Assembly: GCA_013286365.1 (NCBI GenBank) | Contig: JABDFY010000013.1 | Location: 1 to 57,110, forward strand | Origin: Alphaproteobacteria bacterium | Lineage (GTDB): Bacteria; Pseudomonadota; Alphaproteobacteria; UBA9219 | Length of the DNA stretch: 57,110 nucleotides | Reading direction: 5' to 3' | Shown: in pieces, positions 36,658 to 46,114 of the stretch | Layout: the number at the start of each line of letters is the position of its first letter | Numbering within the stretch: the first letter of the stretch is position 1 | Program-made: the position numbers and the translations under genes | Notes under the pieces: model-generated | What the model saw: the letters and a program-made list of their open reading frames with translations, nothing else | Database searches by the model: none | What the model was told of the DNA's origin: nothing

Positions 36658-37910
36658 CGATTGAGATATCTACGCTTGATAATGGCCTCCGCGTAGCTTC
36701 AGACAGTATGAGTGAGGCTGAAAGTGTCGTTATTGGCGCTTGGGTTGGTGTCGGCACGCGCCACGAGCCTTGGCGCGCTAACGGCGTCGCTCATTTGGTT
36801 GAACATATGATGTTTAAAGGTACAAAAAAAAGATCTTCCTATGCCCTGTCAGCAGCGATTGAAAAGAACGGCGGTATTATGAACGCCTACACGATGCGCG
36901 AGGAAACGGCTTATTATGCACGAGTTCTGCCCGAAGATACGTCGCTCGCCTGCGATATTATTGCCGATATGTTGCAACGCTCCGTCTTCGATCCTAAGGA
37001 GCTTAATCGCGAACGTCAGGTCATCATTCAAGAAATTGGTCGCAGTCTCGATACGCCCGAAGATCAGATATTCGATATTCTGCATCTTGCGGCCTATCCA
37101 GGCCAAAAAATTGGCCGACCTATTCTGGGCTCAACAAAAGTCATAGCCAAGCTGCCACGCCAGGTGATTAAAGCTTATGTAAAGGAGTATTATCACGCCG
37201 GCAATATGGTGATTATTGCTGCCGGTAAAATTGAGCATGAAAAACTGGTCGATTTGGCCAAACGATATTTCGGCAAATTGCCACGCGGCAAAATGGCAAA
37301 AGAGAAAAAAAGTCGGATCAAAAGTGGCGATGAAAGGGTCGCGAAAGATATCGAACAGTTGCACCTGATCCTTGGTTTTCCTGGCCCTGGGCTTCATGCC
37401 AAAGCCATTTACCCGGTTCAAATTTTATCCATTCTCTTGGGCGGAAGTTCATCCTCGCGGCTATTTCAGAAAGTACGTGAAAAGCGCGGCTTGGTTTATA
37501 CCATTAGTGCCAGCCACATGGCGATGAGCGATACGGGTATCTTTGGCATCTATGCTGGAACCGATCCTGAACGTGTCAAGGAGCTGATCCCTGTCGTTTG
37601 TAATGAGTTGCGGGATGTCAGGCATAATGTCACCCCGGCGGAGCTTGATCTTGCTAAGGCTCAGGCACGCGCCGATTTGCTGATGGGCCAAGAGAGCATG
37701 ATGCGACGTGCGGAAGTACTCGGCCATCAGTTGCTTAACTATGGTAGGTCCATTCCCATTGATGATATTGTGCGCCAGGTTATGAATGTGACGAAAAAAG
37801 ATGTTGAATTGGTGGCTCAAAAACTATTATCGCGCAGTCCCATTCTGACTGCTTTGGGGCCTTTGGATAATCTTGAAGATTACCGCAAAATTGTGCGGCG
37901 GCTAAAGTAG
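36654..37910 (+). CDS. M16-family zinc metallopeptidase (mitochondrial-processing-peptidase-like)
   Basis: The 418-residue protein is the active-type M16 peptidase. The inverted zinc site HLVEHMMFKG (H-x-x-E-H) lies near residue 46, and the distal Glu is in the expected region 76 residues later (LNRERQVIIQEI). A C-terminal half with the SSSRLFQKVREKRGLVYTISA signature follows. Related bacterial proteins are PqqL/YmxG-type. It overlaps thrC by 4 bp and is followed 10 bp later by a GNAT gene. No signal peptide, so probably cytosolic. Confidence 0.92.
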   Translation: MTIEISTLDNGLRVASDSMSEAESVVIGAWVGVGTRHEPWRANGVAHLVEHMMFKGTKKRSSYALSAAIEKNGGIMNAYTMREETAYYARVLPEDTSLACDIIADMLQRSVFDPKELNRERQVIIQEIGRSLDTPEDQIFDILHLAAYPGQKIGRPILGSTKVIAKLPRQVIKAYVKEYYHAGNMVIIAAGKIEHEKLVDLAKRYFGKLPRGKMAKEKKSRIKSGDERVAKDIEQLHLILGFPGPGLHAKAIYPVQILSILLGGSSSSRLFQKVREKRGLVYTISASHMAMSDTGIFGIYAGTDPERVKELIPVVCNELRDVRHNVTPAELDLAKAQARADLLMGQESMMRRAEVLGHQLLNYGRSIPIDDIVRQVMNVTKKDVELVAQKLLSRSPILTALGPLDNLEDYRKIVRRLK

Positions 37911-37920
37911 TCTAAGCTTT

Positions 37921-38541
37921 ATGCATTTTCTTACTTCCCTTTTTTATCTAAATCCGCGTTACCCAAAGCTGCCTTTAGATACCAAGCTCTTGGGTCCGCG
38001 TATTGTCTTGCGCATGGGAACTCCATCCGACTGGCGGCACTGGCGTGCGTTGCGCGACAGCAGTCGTGATTTTCTGGTGCCCTGGGAGCCAACTTGGCCG
38101 CCCAACAGCTTATCCTATGGCCATTTCACAGGCGTGTTGCGCCGGCATGGAAGCGAATGGCGGCGTGGCAAAGCCTACACATTTTTTATTTTTACGCATG
38201 AAGCAACGCTCCTAGGCGGCATTGCTTTGAACGATGTACAACGCGGAATTGCTCAAAAAGCTACGCTTGGATACTGGATTGGGAAACCTTTCGCAGGACA
38301 AGGTTATATGACTGAGGCTGTGCAACTAATTTGTGGTTTAGCCTTTGAAACCCTACGGCTCCATCGCCTTGAAGCTAGTTGTCTGCCTCATAATGAGCCG
38401 AGCAAACACTTGCTTCAGCGCCTTGGCTTTGAGCAAGAGGGCTATGCCAAAGCCTATTTGCAGATTAACGGGCTTTGGCAAGATCATATTCTATGGGGCA
38501 AGGCGTTTCATGCGGGTAATCAAACGAACAAGAATCCATAA
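37921..38541 (+). CDS. RimJ/RimL-type GNAT acetyltransferase
   Basis: The 206-residue protein has a RimJ-like N-terminus (LDTKLLGPRIVLRMGTPSDWRHWRALRDSS) and motif A of the GNAT fold (ATLGYWIGKPFAGQGYMTEA). The C-terminal motif (RLHRLEASCLPHNEPSKHLLQRLGFEQEGYAK) matches the RimJ/RimL group that acetylates ribosomal-protein N-termini or other amines. It is the last gene of thrC - M16 - GNAT, an order common in alphaproteobacteria. The exact substrate is not known. The next gene is convergent, 66 bp away. Confidence 0.85.
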   Translation: MHFLTSLFYLNPRYPKLPLDTKLLGPRIVLRMGTPSDWRHWRALRDSSRDFLVPWEPTWPPNSLSYGHFTGVLRRHGSEWRRGKAYTFFIFTHEATLLGGIALNDVQRGIAQKATLGYWIGKPFAGQGYMTEAVQLICGLAFETLRLHRLEASCLPHNEPSKHLLQRLGFEQEGYAKAYLQINGLWQDHILWGKAFHAGNQTNKNP

Positions 38542-38607
38542 GTGCAGTTCTGGACAAATGTAGACTTTCTAGCAGATGAATAATACTTGGATCGCTTGAG
38601 GGGGCAC

Positions 38608-41475
38608 TTATCGTGGCCCTGGCGGATGGGGTAAGGGCTTTGCCAATTTTTCCAGATTGCCTTTGATATCTGTTTGTTCTTGTGATGGTAGGGCACCAGG
38701 AAGTAAGGCTGCACCTACGGCACCACCAGCCTGTCTTGCGGCGCCACTGGTCTGCTGGATCAATTGCTGCTCGCCATATGTTGTTACGAGACTGAGAGCT
38801 TGGTTGATATGCTCGACATCGCCCATAGGCGTTCCCGGCACAGCCTCAGAGCCGATCCATTTCATGGCATTGTCTGGGAATACCTGGATCAGCTTAAAGC
38901 ATGAGTTCGCGCAGGCGTAGAGGATCACGACATAGACGATGCTATAGGTAAGGCGCGAAAGCGTTAAATGGCCATGGGACATGCCACCCGTACCCACCAC
39001 AGCGATGCCGTAAAGTTGGTTCATGGCGCTGACGGCGACAAAGAAAACCAGAAGTCCGCAAATCAGACCAAAGATCATCAAGGTGGGACGCAAAAAGATA
39101 TTGAAGATCAAGAAATATGTCTTACGAGCTTGGGGGCCCGGCAAACCTTCGCCTTCAGGGTTGAGGTGCGCTAGCGCTATAAGAGGCGCGCAGACTACGG
39201 CCTCAAGCAACATCACGATCCATGTCAGGCTGGTAAAAAAGAAACGACCAAAAGGTATCAGCGGCAAAAGGAAAGCCATCATAAAACCTGCCGCAAAAAA
39301 CACGAGAACGAGCACACCCAAAAGACCACCGATAGCTCCTGCAACTTCTCCACCTTTACTCGTTGCAAAACCCATCAGACCAGACGCAAATCGAGGTATG
39401 GGTATAAAGTTAAGTGCTCCTTGTGCATCCTTACCAACACCGGCGCCGAGCTCGGCCAATATCAACCAGTCATAGAGGACGTAGGCTGTATTGATATTGG
39501 CGTGGCCAAACTGAGCCATTTCAGCCAAAGGATTAGCGCTGGTAAATTGAACGCCAAGTGAGAAGGTTCCTGCTTGGTTGGGCAAACTGTCTAAATTGGG
39601 CGTTGGCAGAGACGTGCTTCCGACGTTAACTGTCGATGACCCATTTTGTATATTTGTGTTCCATACGCCGTTCATAGACGCAACCCAGTCGATAAGAGCA
39701 AACAGCTTATCGAGCATATGGTTTCCTTCGCCGCCACTATCACGACTAAAATCTGCGCCGGCATCAGCCATTTGTTGGGTTGAGGTGGCGCTGGCCTGCG
39801 TTTGCGCGCTACCGGCTTGGTTGCCGCGACGTAGCCAAACTCTGAAATTATAAAGCGCTGCATTTACCTTAGGGTATATACTAATGGCGCGAAGCGCTGG
39901 TGAGGTCTGTGCGCTGTTAGAATCCGATATAAAAGGTAGATGCATAGTCGGTGCGCCGTCCTGAACAGCGCTGGATAGGCCCGTCTGGGTTGCAGCAATT
40001 GTATTGAACCAAGCACCAGCCGTGATCCATCCCTGTCCCGCCCATTCAGTCGCAATGTCATTAAGCGACTGGTTCATGTTGTTCGTAGCTGTACTTACGC
40101 CAGTATTCAAACTGGTTTGAAAATTGGTTACCAATGTTTCGAAGGCTGTGGTGTAAGGAAGTGTAGATCCGGGAGAAATTGTGCAGCCTGCCGGAGCCTG
40201 GCCGTTAGCACCGCCAGGCGGATTACAAGACTGATCGGGATAAAAATACTCGATGTTCTGGACAACAGAAGTATCCCCACTTTGTATAGCTCCAATGGCC
40301 GATGTATAGGTATTGATAATCGAGGTTGTCGTTTGGCTTGCGTTGGGGGGTGCGATGGGTATCGTATATGAGCCACAAATTTCGAGATTATCTGCGTTAC
40401 TGTTGCCATAGACGTACTTATTTGCTGTGCCGCCGGCAATCGGAACTGCTGGTTTGAGCGTGACCTTCTCGCCTGTATTTGGAGTACCACCAGGAGCTGT
40501 CTGCGTGAGAAGTGAATTAAAGGCATGCATACAGGCATCCATCAGTACGATGGATTCAACAATATCGCGTGTATAAGGCGAAGGCGGGGGTACATAGGTA
40601 TTTTGTTCTTGCGCCAACCTAGTGACAAAAATCGACCACGCTTGATCTGCCATGCCAGAACCCCATTCGGCAATCTTGATAATGATGTACTGGCCCGTGT
40701 TTAATCCAAGAGTAATTTGACTGGTTCCCGTTCCTGTGGTCGAGGCAATCGGTACCAAAAGGCCAATGGCAAATACCAAGCGCAGAGGCGCCCAAATTTT
40801 ATCATGATGTTTGCCCATTACCTCGCCGTGATGGGCGGTTCCAACAACGATATGTACAAGATGGTAGAGGACGATTAGCGCCGCACATACCAGCATCGCA
40901 TTGCTGTAAAAAGCAAATACAGATTGTAGCGCTCCTTGGATGTTTGTTGGTTGTGAAATAGCCGAACCACTTTGCGAGGTGTAGTTATTCATCGGTTGGC
41001 CGAAGAAAATGTAATTGATCCAGTTTTGGGCAATATCCGTTGTCGCGTTACATGGATCGAACATGGTAGAGCCGCAGCCATTGGTCACAGGTGCTTGGAC
41101 CTGGGCGTGGGCTTTGCCGACAAAAAGCATGAGGACAAATGTTGCGACAGCGAGTGCTGAGAATACGAGGCAGCCTATAACAGCGAAAAATAGAATGACG
41201 CGTGGCGCGCCTTCATACGTAAATGAAAGACCTCGCCAGGCGGTGCCGATCACTTCTGACAAAGAAAGCTGGCCCTTACCGGTCAACAATACTGGGTGAT
41301 TGCGTGGAAACAAACCGTTAGCGGCAAAAATCATGGCTATGATTTGGACAAACATACCCAGGGCTTCGCCAAGCGGGCGGACGCTTGAGCCAATTTCTGG
41401 GTTGAAAAGCATACCAAGCGTCGAGCGCGGTTTCGGCTCGGCTTGTTCTGGGTCCTTTTTGCCGAAGAAAAGCAT
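38608..41475 (-). CDS. DotA/TraY-family type IVB secretion membrane protein
   Basis: The 955-residue protein has about eight membrane helices and a large periplasmic loop (about residues 300-680). The signature DKIWAPLRLVFAIGLLVPIAST, with a following GQYIIIKIAEWGSGMADQAW, and the C-terminal block (FFFTSLTWIVMLLEAVV; LNPEGEGLPGPQARKTY; FLRPTLMIFGLICG) match DotA of Dot/Icm systems and TraY of IncI conjugation. I chose the ATG at 41475 with an ggagg ribosome site; an upstream start at 41520 is unlikely. No other dot/icm gene is in the window, so whether it belongs to an effector system or conjugation is open. Confidence 0.85.
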   Translation of the reverse strand: MLFFGKKDPEQAEPKPRSTLGMLFNPEIGSSVRPLGEALGMFVQIIAMIFAANGLFPRNHPVLLTGKGQLSLSEVIGTAWRGLSFTYEGAPRVILFFAVIGCLVFSALAVATFVLMLFVGKAHAQVQAPVTNGCGSTMFDPCNATTDIAQNWINYIFFGQPMNNYTSQSGSAISQPTNIQGALQSVFAFYSNAMLVCAALIVLYHLVHIVVGTAHHGEVMGKHHDKIWAPLRLVFAIGLLVPIASTTGTGTSQITLGLNTGQYIIIKIAEWGSGMADQAWSIFVTRLAQEQNTYVPPPSPYTRDIVESIVLMDACMHAFNSLLTQTAPGGTPNTGEKVTLKPAVPIAGGTANKYVYGNSNADNLEICGSYTIPIAPPNASQTTTSIINTYTSAIGAIQSGDTSVVQNIEYFYPDQSCNPPGGANGQAPAGCTISPGSTLPYTTAFETLVTNFQTSLNTGVSTATNNMNQSLNDIATEWAGQGWITAGAWFNTIAATQTGLSSAVQDGAPTMHLPFISDSNSAQTSPALRAISIYPKVNAALYNFRVWLRRGNQAGSAQTQASATSTQQMADAGADFSRDSGGEGNHMLDKLFALIDWVASMNGVWNTNIQNGSSTVNVGSTSLPTPNLDSLPNQAGTFSLGVQFTSANPLAEMAQFGHANINTAYVLYDWLILAELGAGVGKDAQGALNFIPIPRFASGLMGFATSKGGEVAGAIGGLLGVLVLVFFAAGFMMAFLLPLIPFGRFFFTSLTWIVMLLEAVVCAPLIALAHLNPEGEGLPGPQARKTYFLIFNIFLRPTLMIFGLICGLLVFFVAVSAMNQLYGIAVVGTGGMSHGHLTLSRLTYSIVYVVILYACANSCFKLIQVFPDNAMKWIGSEAVPGTPMGDVEHINQALSLVTTYGEQQLIQQTSGAARQAGGAVGAALLPGALPSQEQTDIKGNLEKLAKPLPHPPGPR

Positions 41476-41522
41476 TACGTTGCCTCCAACCATTGCTTTT
41501 ACGTGGCTTAACTCAAACAATC

Positions 41523-42040
41523 GTTAATTGTAATGGCTGTTCTAATTGTTATTTAATACCAATATCAGTTAATAAGTTTTTAATTAAAGTTTATGTTGTT
41601 TAGTAATATGGAAGCTATTTTTTGGTAATAAACGGAAAAAATATCGAGCTAAAATAAAGATTTATAGCCCAATTTGACTCGAACACGGCTTTGGCGGCGC
41701 TATCTTGTAGGGTCCGTTTGGGGGAGGTTTATTACGACGATTCGGGCCATCAAGCTCAAGGATCCTCGAGACTTCTCACCCATCAGAACTTGGCGCTTCA
41801 GGAGGCAGTATTCCAAGGTTGCTATTTCGAGCACTCAGCTTATTCCAAGAGCTTAATTCGATCTTGAAAGAATTTATAACGGCACTAGGGCGTCTGGCGG
41901 GTCTGAACACGGGAGATTTGTGGCGCAGGATAGACGCTTGGATAAGTATTTTGCGAAGTATTGCACCGATAGCCGGAAGGTATCACGGCTATTGTGCCTT
42001 CATACCAAACGGCTACTCTATTCCTGTTTCCACGCTCTCT
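41523..42040. other. Gene-free interval with AT-rich promoter region of dotA
   Basis: Between dotA and the tandem repeat I find no supported gene. The first 120 bp are very AT-rich and probably hold the dotA promoter. The rest shows only short overlapping frames without ribosome sites or recognisable protein. It may be decayed sequence. Confidence 0.5.
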
Positions 42041-42254
42041 ATTTTTATTAGGAGAGATAGTTGGTGTATTCATGCGAAGCTCTACCCTTAGCTGCATAGA
42101 CGGCGAGATCAGCATGCTCAAACACAGCCTGGGCTCGATCACGCAAGATTTTTATTAGGAGAGATAGTTGGTGTATTCATGCGAAGCTCTACCCTTAGCT
42201 GCATAGACGGCGAGATCAGCATGCTCAAACACAGCCTGGGCTCGATCACGCAAG
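42041..42254. repeat. Tandem 107-bp duplication at the 3' end of a GGDEF gene
   Basis: Bases 42041-42147 and 42148-42254 appear identical. Each unit spans the last about 32 codons of the diguanylate cyclase (ending ...TNYLS), including the stop codon, plus a few bases. Only the right copy is used for translation, because the stop at 42155-42157 comes first on the minus strand. The left copy is therefore a non-coding tail. The exact repeat implies a recent event or an assembly artefact. Confidence 0.9.
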
Positions 42255-42877
42255 TTTGTTTTTTTGCTTTCTTCGGCGCTCAAAGGAGGAGCATGTGCGA
42301 CCCCAATACTTGCTGTAATTTTAATTTTATGTCCCGAAACGAGCACACACTCGCTGTCTTCAATATTAGCGCGCATTCTTTCTGCAATGGTGGCGGCTTG
42401 CTCTAGGCTTTTGCAGCGTGGCAATATAATGACGAACTCATCACCGCCCCAACGGACAATTCGATCTTCTCGGCGGCGGCATACTTTCAGCGTTTTGCCG
42501 ATCTTCTTTAATACGTCATCGCCATGAGCGTGGCCGTAGGTGTCGTTGATTTCTTTGAAGTGATCAAGATCGACGATAATAAGGGCATAGCCTACACTGC
42601 GTTCAGATTCTGCGTGTATTTTTTCAATTTCATCTTCAAAATATCTGCGATTATATAAGCCTGTTAACGCATCTAGTTTACCATCTTTGTGCGCCGCCTC
42701 AAGCTCCCGCTCCAAAGCTGACATCGCTGTTTTCATTGCATGTAAATCATGGAGTGCCTGGGCTAAATGTATTTTAAGCTGCTCATTTTTCCACGCCAGT
42801 TCAATGTCCCGTTTAGAATAAGTATCTGTAGGGCTGCTTGGTGTCAGTTGGTCATGAAATGGAAATTGATCATTCAT
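42155..42877 (-). CDS. Diguanylate cyclase (GGDEF), soluble
   Basis: The 240-residue protein has an N-terminal helical/coiled-coil segment (residues 20-65) and a GGDEF domain: DALTGLYNRRYFEDEIEKI, IVDLDHFKEINDTYGHAHGDD and RIVRWGGDEFVII. An RxxD I-site (RRED) lies five residues before GGDEF, so product inhibition is expected. It has no membrane or sensor domain I can name. The last 32 codons are duplicated in tandem just downstream. It is a single gene on the minus strand, 130 bp from the 3' duplicated tail and about 730 bp from malate synthase. Confidence 0.92.
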   Translation of the reverse strand: MNDQFPFHDQLTPSSPTDTYSKRDIELAWKNEQLKIHLAQALHDLHAMKTAMSALERELEAAHKDGKLDALTGLYNRRYFEDEIEKIHAESERSVGYALIIVDLDHFKEINDTYGHAHGDDVLKKIGKTLKVCRRREDRIVRWGGDEFVIILPRCKSLEQAATIAERMRANIEDSECVLVSGHKIKITASIGVAHAPPLSAEESKKTNLRDRAQAVFEHADLAVYAAKGRASHEYTNYLS

Positions 42878-43365
42878 CCTAGATCCCGAAATAGTGGGCC
42901 TCTTGCACTTTTATATTTTATAAATTCTGTCTATTTTTTCATTAATGCGACCATTATTTCTTGGATTGCTTAGCAAAAACTTAATTTGACAGTTACTGAG
43001 CCCGCTTTACTCATCTGCAACTGCCTAAAGTTGTGGCGCGGGTATATCCGAATTCGTCAGCGTGAGAGAGAAACGCCAAAAAAAGAACAGAGAGGTAGAC
43101 GGCGTTATTAGGTAACGGGCGATCAAGGTTAATATCAATTAAGCTTGATCAGGGGGACGAAAAAGGCTTCACGCTGCAGTGCGATAGCATTACCTCGCTT
43201 GTTCTCAATGCAGGCAATTTTGCAAACTCTTAAATATCCTTAATTTAACTGCCGACTAAACATAATTAACCTGGATTGTCGAACCCTCGGAACGAAGATT
43301 GACCGCTCATTAGCTAAATTATAAATTATGTCCAGCGTAGTTTATTGTTTATTGAAAGCTCGAGA
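42878..43365. other. Gene-free interval with a near-perfect palindrome and a repeated motif
   Basis: The interval holds two visible elements. First, a near-perfect hairpin at 43121-43150 with 13-bp arms (12 of 13 paired) and a 4-base loop (atca). Second, a 33-bp stretch at 43111-43143 that recurs with 7 mismatches at 51341-51373; it overlaps the hairpin. No coding sequence is supported. The function is unknown; it could be a genome-wide intergenic repeat. Confidence 0.55.
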
Positions 43366-43482
43366 ATGAAAACCAGATACACCATTTTTCTGCTCATCTT
43401 GCTCATGATTATTGCCGCGACATCACTGACTTCCTGTTCAACCACATGTCACGCGCCAGAGTGCGATTACGAATGGTTCTGA
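43366..43482 (+). CDS. Putative 38-aa lipoprotein
   Basis: A very short ORF starts at the ATG at 43366. It encodes a basic N-terminus (MKTRYTIF), a hydrophobic core (LLILLMIIAA) and a lipobox-like LTSC with Cys24, then a short tail with two more cysteines (TTCHAPEC) ending DYEWF. This is typical of tiny entericidin-like lipoproteins, but I cannot assign a family. Only a weak ribosome site (gag) is seen. Alternatively it is a chance ORF; the signal-lipobox pattern makes that less likely. Confidence 0.5.
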   Translation: MKTRYTIFLLILLMIIAATSLTSCSTTCHAPECDYEWF

Positions 43483-43612
43483 TTACTTTAGTTCGGCTAT
43501 AGCTTGTCGCCGCCCATAATTAAGGCGATCACTTGTTACCAAGTGTTATGAAAGACAAGCCGCATTGCTTTCTTGGCGTGCTATCTAAGAGCATAACACA
43601 CTCCATACGAAT

Positions 43613-46114
43613 TTAGGCGGGTTGGTGCCGATCGAGTGCCAATCGCGCACTTAGAGCGAGCGGTGGTCTATCACCACCATAAGCCCTTTCGGCCACACCG
43701 CGCCAATGGCGAAGAACGCCCTCGGTATAATCATAGGCTGAGGTTGCAAAGAATCTATCTGGACTTTCTGCCATCTGTGAGTTGAAAATGTGCTTGTTTG
43801 CCTCTTCTTCAAATAAGAGATCGCGCACCGCAAGTACTGCAAAATTGCCCTCCAAGTTGCTAGACATTGGTCGATAATACACATCACGAGCTGTTCTTTC
43901 CCAAAGCCGTTGGAAAGTCCTTTGTAATCGTTCGCCTAGTTTTCTGGAACCAACCTCTAGTGAAGCGGCTCGCCATACCAACATGGCAGCATGGCCGACA
44001 TTTTGTTTGTCAACCTTAGCCGTCATGCGACGAATACTGTCGAGCACTTCCTCCTTCGATACAACGCCATGCCGCAGCAAATTATTAATTTTGTTTCTTG
44101 AAATACGTAACGTGGCCAAATCTTCCATGCGGCCGACATCGTTTATATCCGGGACCGTCGAACAACCAATACCCTGATCGATCCACCGCACCACATAGCC
44201 CAGCATACTCTGGATATTGCTGTCGAGTTCTTGCCTGTTTTTGTCCGCCGTGAGATTTGCCGGGTTGACCAGCGGCACTTCCATAATTTGATCGCGTACA
44301 GCTTCTCGATCAGCAGAATATGCTTGTGGCGCAAGCTTTGCCTGAATGGCGAAAGCATCATCCAAATGCCACATCATGCTAAATATGGTTGCAGCCGTTG
44401 GTGAAGGAACCCATGCTGTCGTGGCGCCCGACTGGGTATGGCCACGCTTCATTTTGTACATTTCCCGCATGCGGTTGGGGGCATCCCACATGCCCTTGCC
44501 GATCTGTGCGCGACCAGGTAAGCCGCAGATAATACCTGTGGCCACGCTCCACCATTCATAGGCCTTAAGCCATGGAGCCGTTTTAATCTCCGCTTTAGGC
44601 AGAAAAACGCCGGCTCTCATGGCCGTGAAAATTTCACTGCCTGTACGGTCGAGAAAACCTGTGTTGATAAAGAAAATGCGATTGCGCAAAGCACTTATGC
44701 AATTCTTGAGCATGAGAGTGGTACGACGCTCTTCGTCCATCAAGCCTATCTTGATCGCATATCTCTTTTCGCCCCCCGCCCGTTCCGAGATACCTGCCTG
44801 CCGTTCTGAAGATGATACAATTTCTCCAATAAGTCCGGCCTCATCATCGCCTTGTATCTTGGGCTGCACGAAATAGATAGATTCTGCGCTATTACGGAAT
44901 TTTGAATCGCTGTTGAGGTTATTAGCTGCAATCTGTCCGGCGGCATAAATATCGAACACACCTTCGGGAACAGGTTGGAAGTTTTCATCTAAAACAGTAT
45001 TGGTAAAAAGATGAAGGCCGACATTGCGTATCAGAATTCTGGCGCGGCCAGGCAGTGTGAGAGTACCGCCATTGGCGCGGACATAGCTACGGTCAGGGTT
45101 TAGGCCTCGGACAAAGCTCTTCCCGCCTTTTGTAACTTCGGTCGTCAAAGTGCCGTCAAGAATGCCCGCAAGGTTTTTATGAACCAAAAGCTTGGCTTGT
45201 GGACTAGAAGCCTCAACCGAATCTTCGCCGTCCAGAATAACAGTATCTGCCGCCTCTAAATCGATGCCGCACACACCGGCTAGATCGTCACTTCCGATTT
45301 TATCCTTACGATTGATCTTGATCTCAAGATGCGATCCGTTATGCAAAAGAACGATGCTCGATAGCTCGCCATCATTATCTACATTGTAACCAACGAATTG
45401 GGCGGCGACCTTTAGCTTGACTGTACGGCCACCGGGTAGCCGAGCGACGAGAGCTTTTTCTTCGCCTTCACCATCTTCGAGTTTATATTGTACAACGTCT
45501 TTGTGTGAGGCGCCTTCAAATGGGACGATTTCATCAAGAAATGTTTTAGCAAAATCAATAACTGCACGACCGCGGTTAGGATTGTATCCATTTCTCCAGG
45601 CTCGCGTTTTCCCTGTTTCCGGGATCATGTCCGAGCCGTAGAGCGCATCGTAAAGACTGCCCCACCTTGCATTCACTGCATTCAAGGCATAGCGGGCAAT
45701 TTTTAGCGGTACGACAAGTTGGGCGCCAGCTTGTGTAGCGATTTCAGGATCAACGCCTTCTGTCTCAACTGTGAAATCTTCTACCTCATCTTTCAGATAT
45801 CCGATTTCTGAAAGGAAGGCCTTATATCTTTTGAAATAGGCTGGATATTCTGGAGAATCTGCCGTTGGAGATGGATTGGCAATATACCATTGGTTGATCT
45901 CGCCATGTAGTCTATCGCGCTCTTTGAGAGCAGACAGAACCTGGGGAGTGTGTCCTTTAACAGCCTCAAGTGTCTGCTGCCACCACTGTTCAGAACTGAT
46001 GCCGTTCGGACCCAAAACCGCTGCGTTAAAACCTTCATAATAATCGAGGGCAACATAACCCCCGGAAACTTCGATGTATCTTGTGTCACCACGTGTGATA
46101 ATTTCATTAAGCAT
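43613..46114 (-). CDS. glcB: Malate synthase G, enlarged
   Basis: GlcB condenses glyoxylate and acetyl-CoA to malate. Conserved active-site regions are all present: LDGEDSVEAS, RILIRNVG, GLMDEERRTTL and FINTGFLDRTG (Mg ligands Glu and Asp), AQIGKGMWDAPN, WVPSPTAATI, and GCSTVPDINDVGRMEDLATLRIS (catalytic Cys/Asp region). At 833 residues it is about 110 longer than E. coli GlcB (723). One insertion of about 38 residues sits in the C-terminal plug between KVDKQN and YYRPM. The start has a gggag site about ten bases upstream. Isocitrate lyase is not in the window. Confidence 0.92.
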   Translation of the reverse strand: MLNEIITRGDTRYIEVSGGYVALDYYEGFNAAVLGPNGISSEQWWQQTLEAVKGHTPQVLSALKERDRLHGEINQWYIANPSPTADSPEYPAYFKRYKAFLSEIGYLKDEVEDFTVETEGVDPEIATQAGAQLVVPLKIARYALNAVNARWGSLYDALYGSDMIPETGKTRAWRNGYNPNRGRAVIDFAKTFLDEIVPFEGASHKDVVQYKLEDGEGEEKALVARLPGGRTVKLKVAAQFVGYNVDNDGELSSIVLLHNGSHLEIKINRKDKIGSDDLAGVCGIDLEAADTVILDGEDSVEASSPQAKLLVHKNLAGILDGTLTTEVTKGGKSFVRGLNPDRSYVRANGGTLTLPGRARILIRNVGLHLFTNTVLDENFQPVPEGVFDIYAAGQIAANNLNSDSKFRNSAESIYFVQPKIQGDDEAGLIGEIVSSSERQAGISERAGGEKRYAIKIGLMDEERRTTLMLKNCISALRNRIFFINTGFLDRTGSEIFTAMRAGVFLPKAEIKTAPWLKAYEWWSVATGIICGLPGRAQIGKGMWDAPNRMREMYKMKRGHTQSGATTAWVPSPTAATIFSMMWHLDDAFAIQAKLAPQAYSADREAVRDQIMEVPLVNPANLTADKNRQELDSNIQSMLGYVVRWIDQGIGCSTVPDINDVGRMEDLATLRISRNKINNLLRHGVVSKEEVLDSIRRMTAKVDKQNVGHAAMLVWRAASLEVGSRKLGERLQRTFQRLWERTARDVYYRPMSSNLEGNFAVLAVRDLLFEEEANKHIFNSQMAESPDRFFATSAYDYTEGVLRHWRGVAERAYGGDRPPLALSARLALDRHQPA

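Noticed and set aside
41885..42142. 85-codon minus-strand frame in the tandem-repeat region
   Set aside because: It is partly made of the duplicated GGDEF tail in another frame and has no ribosome site.
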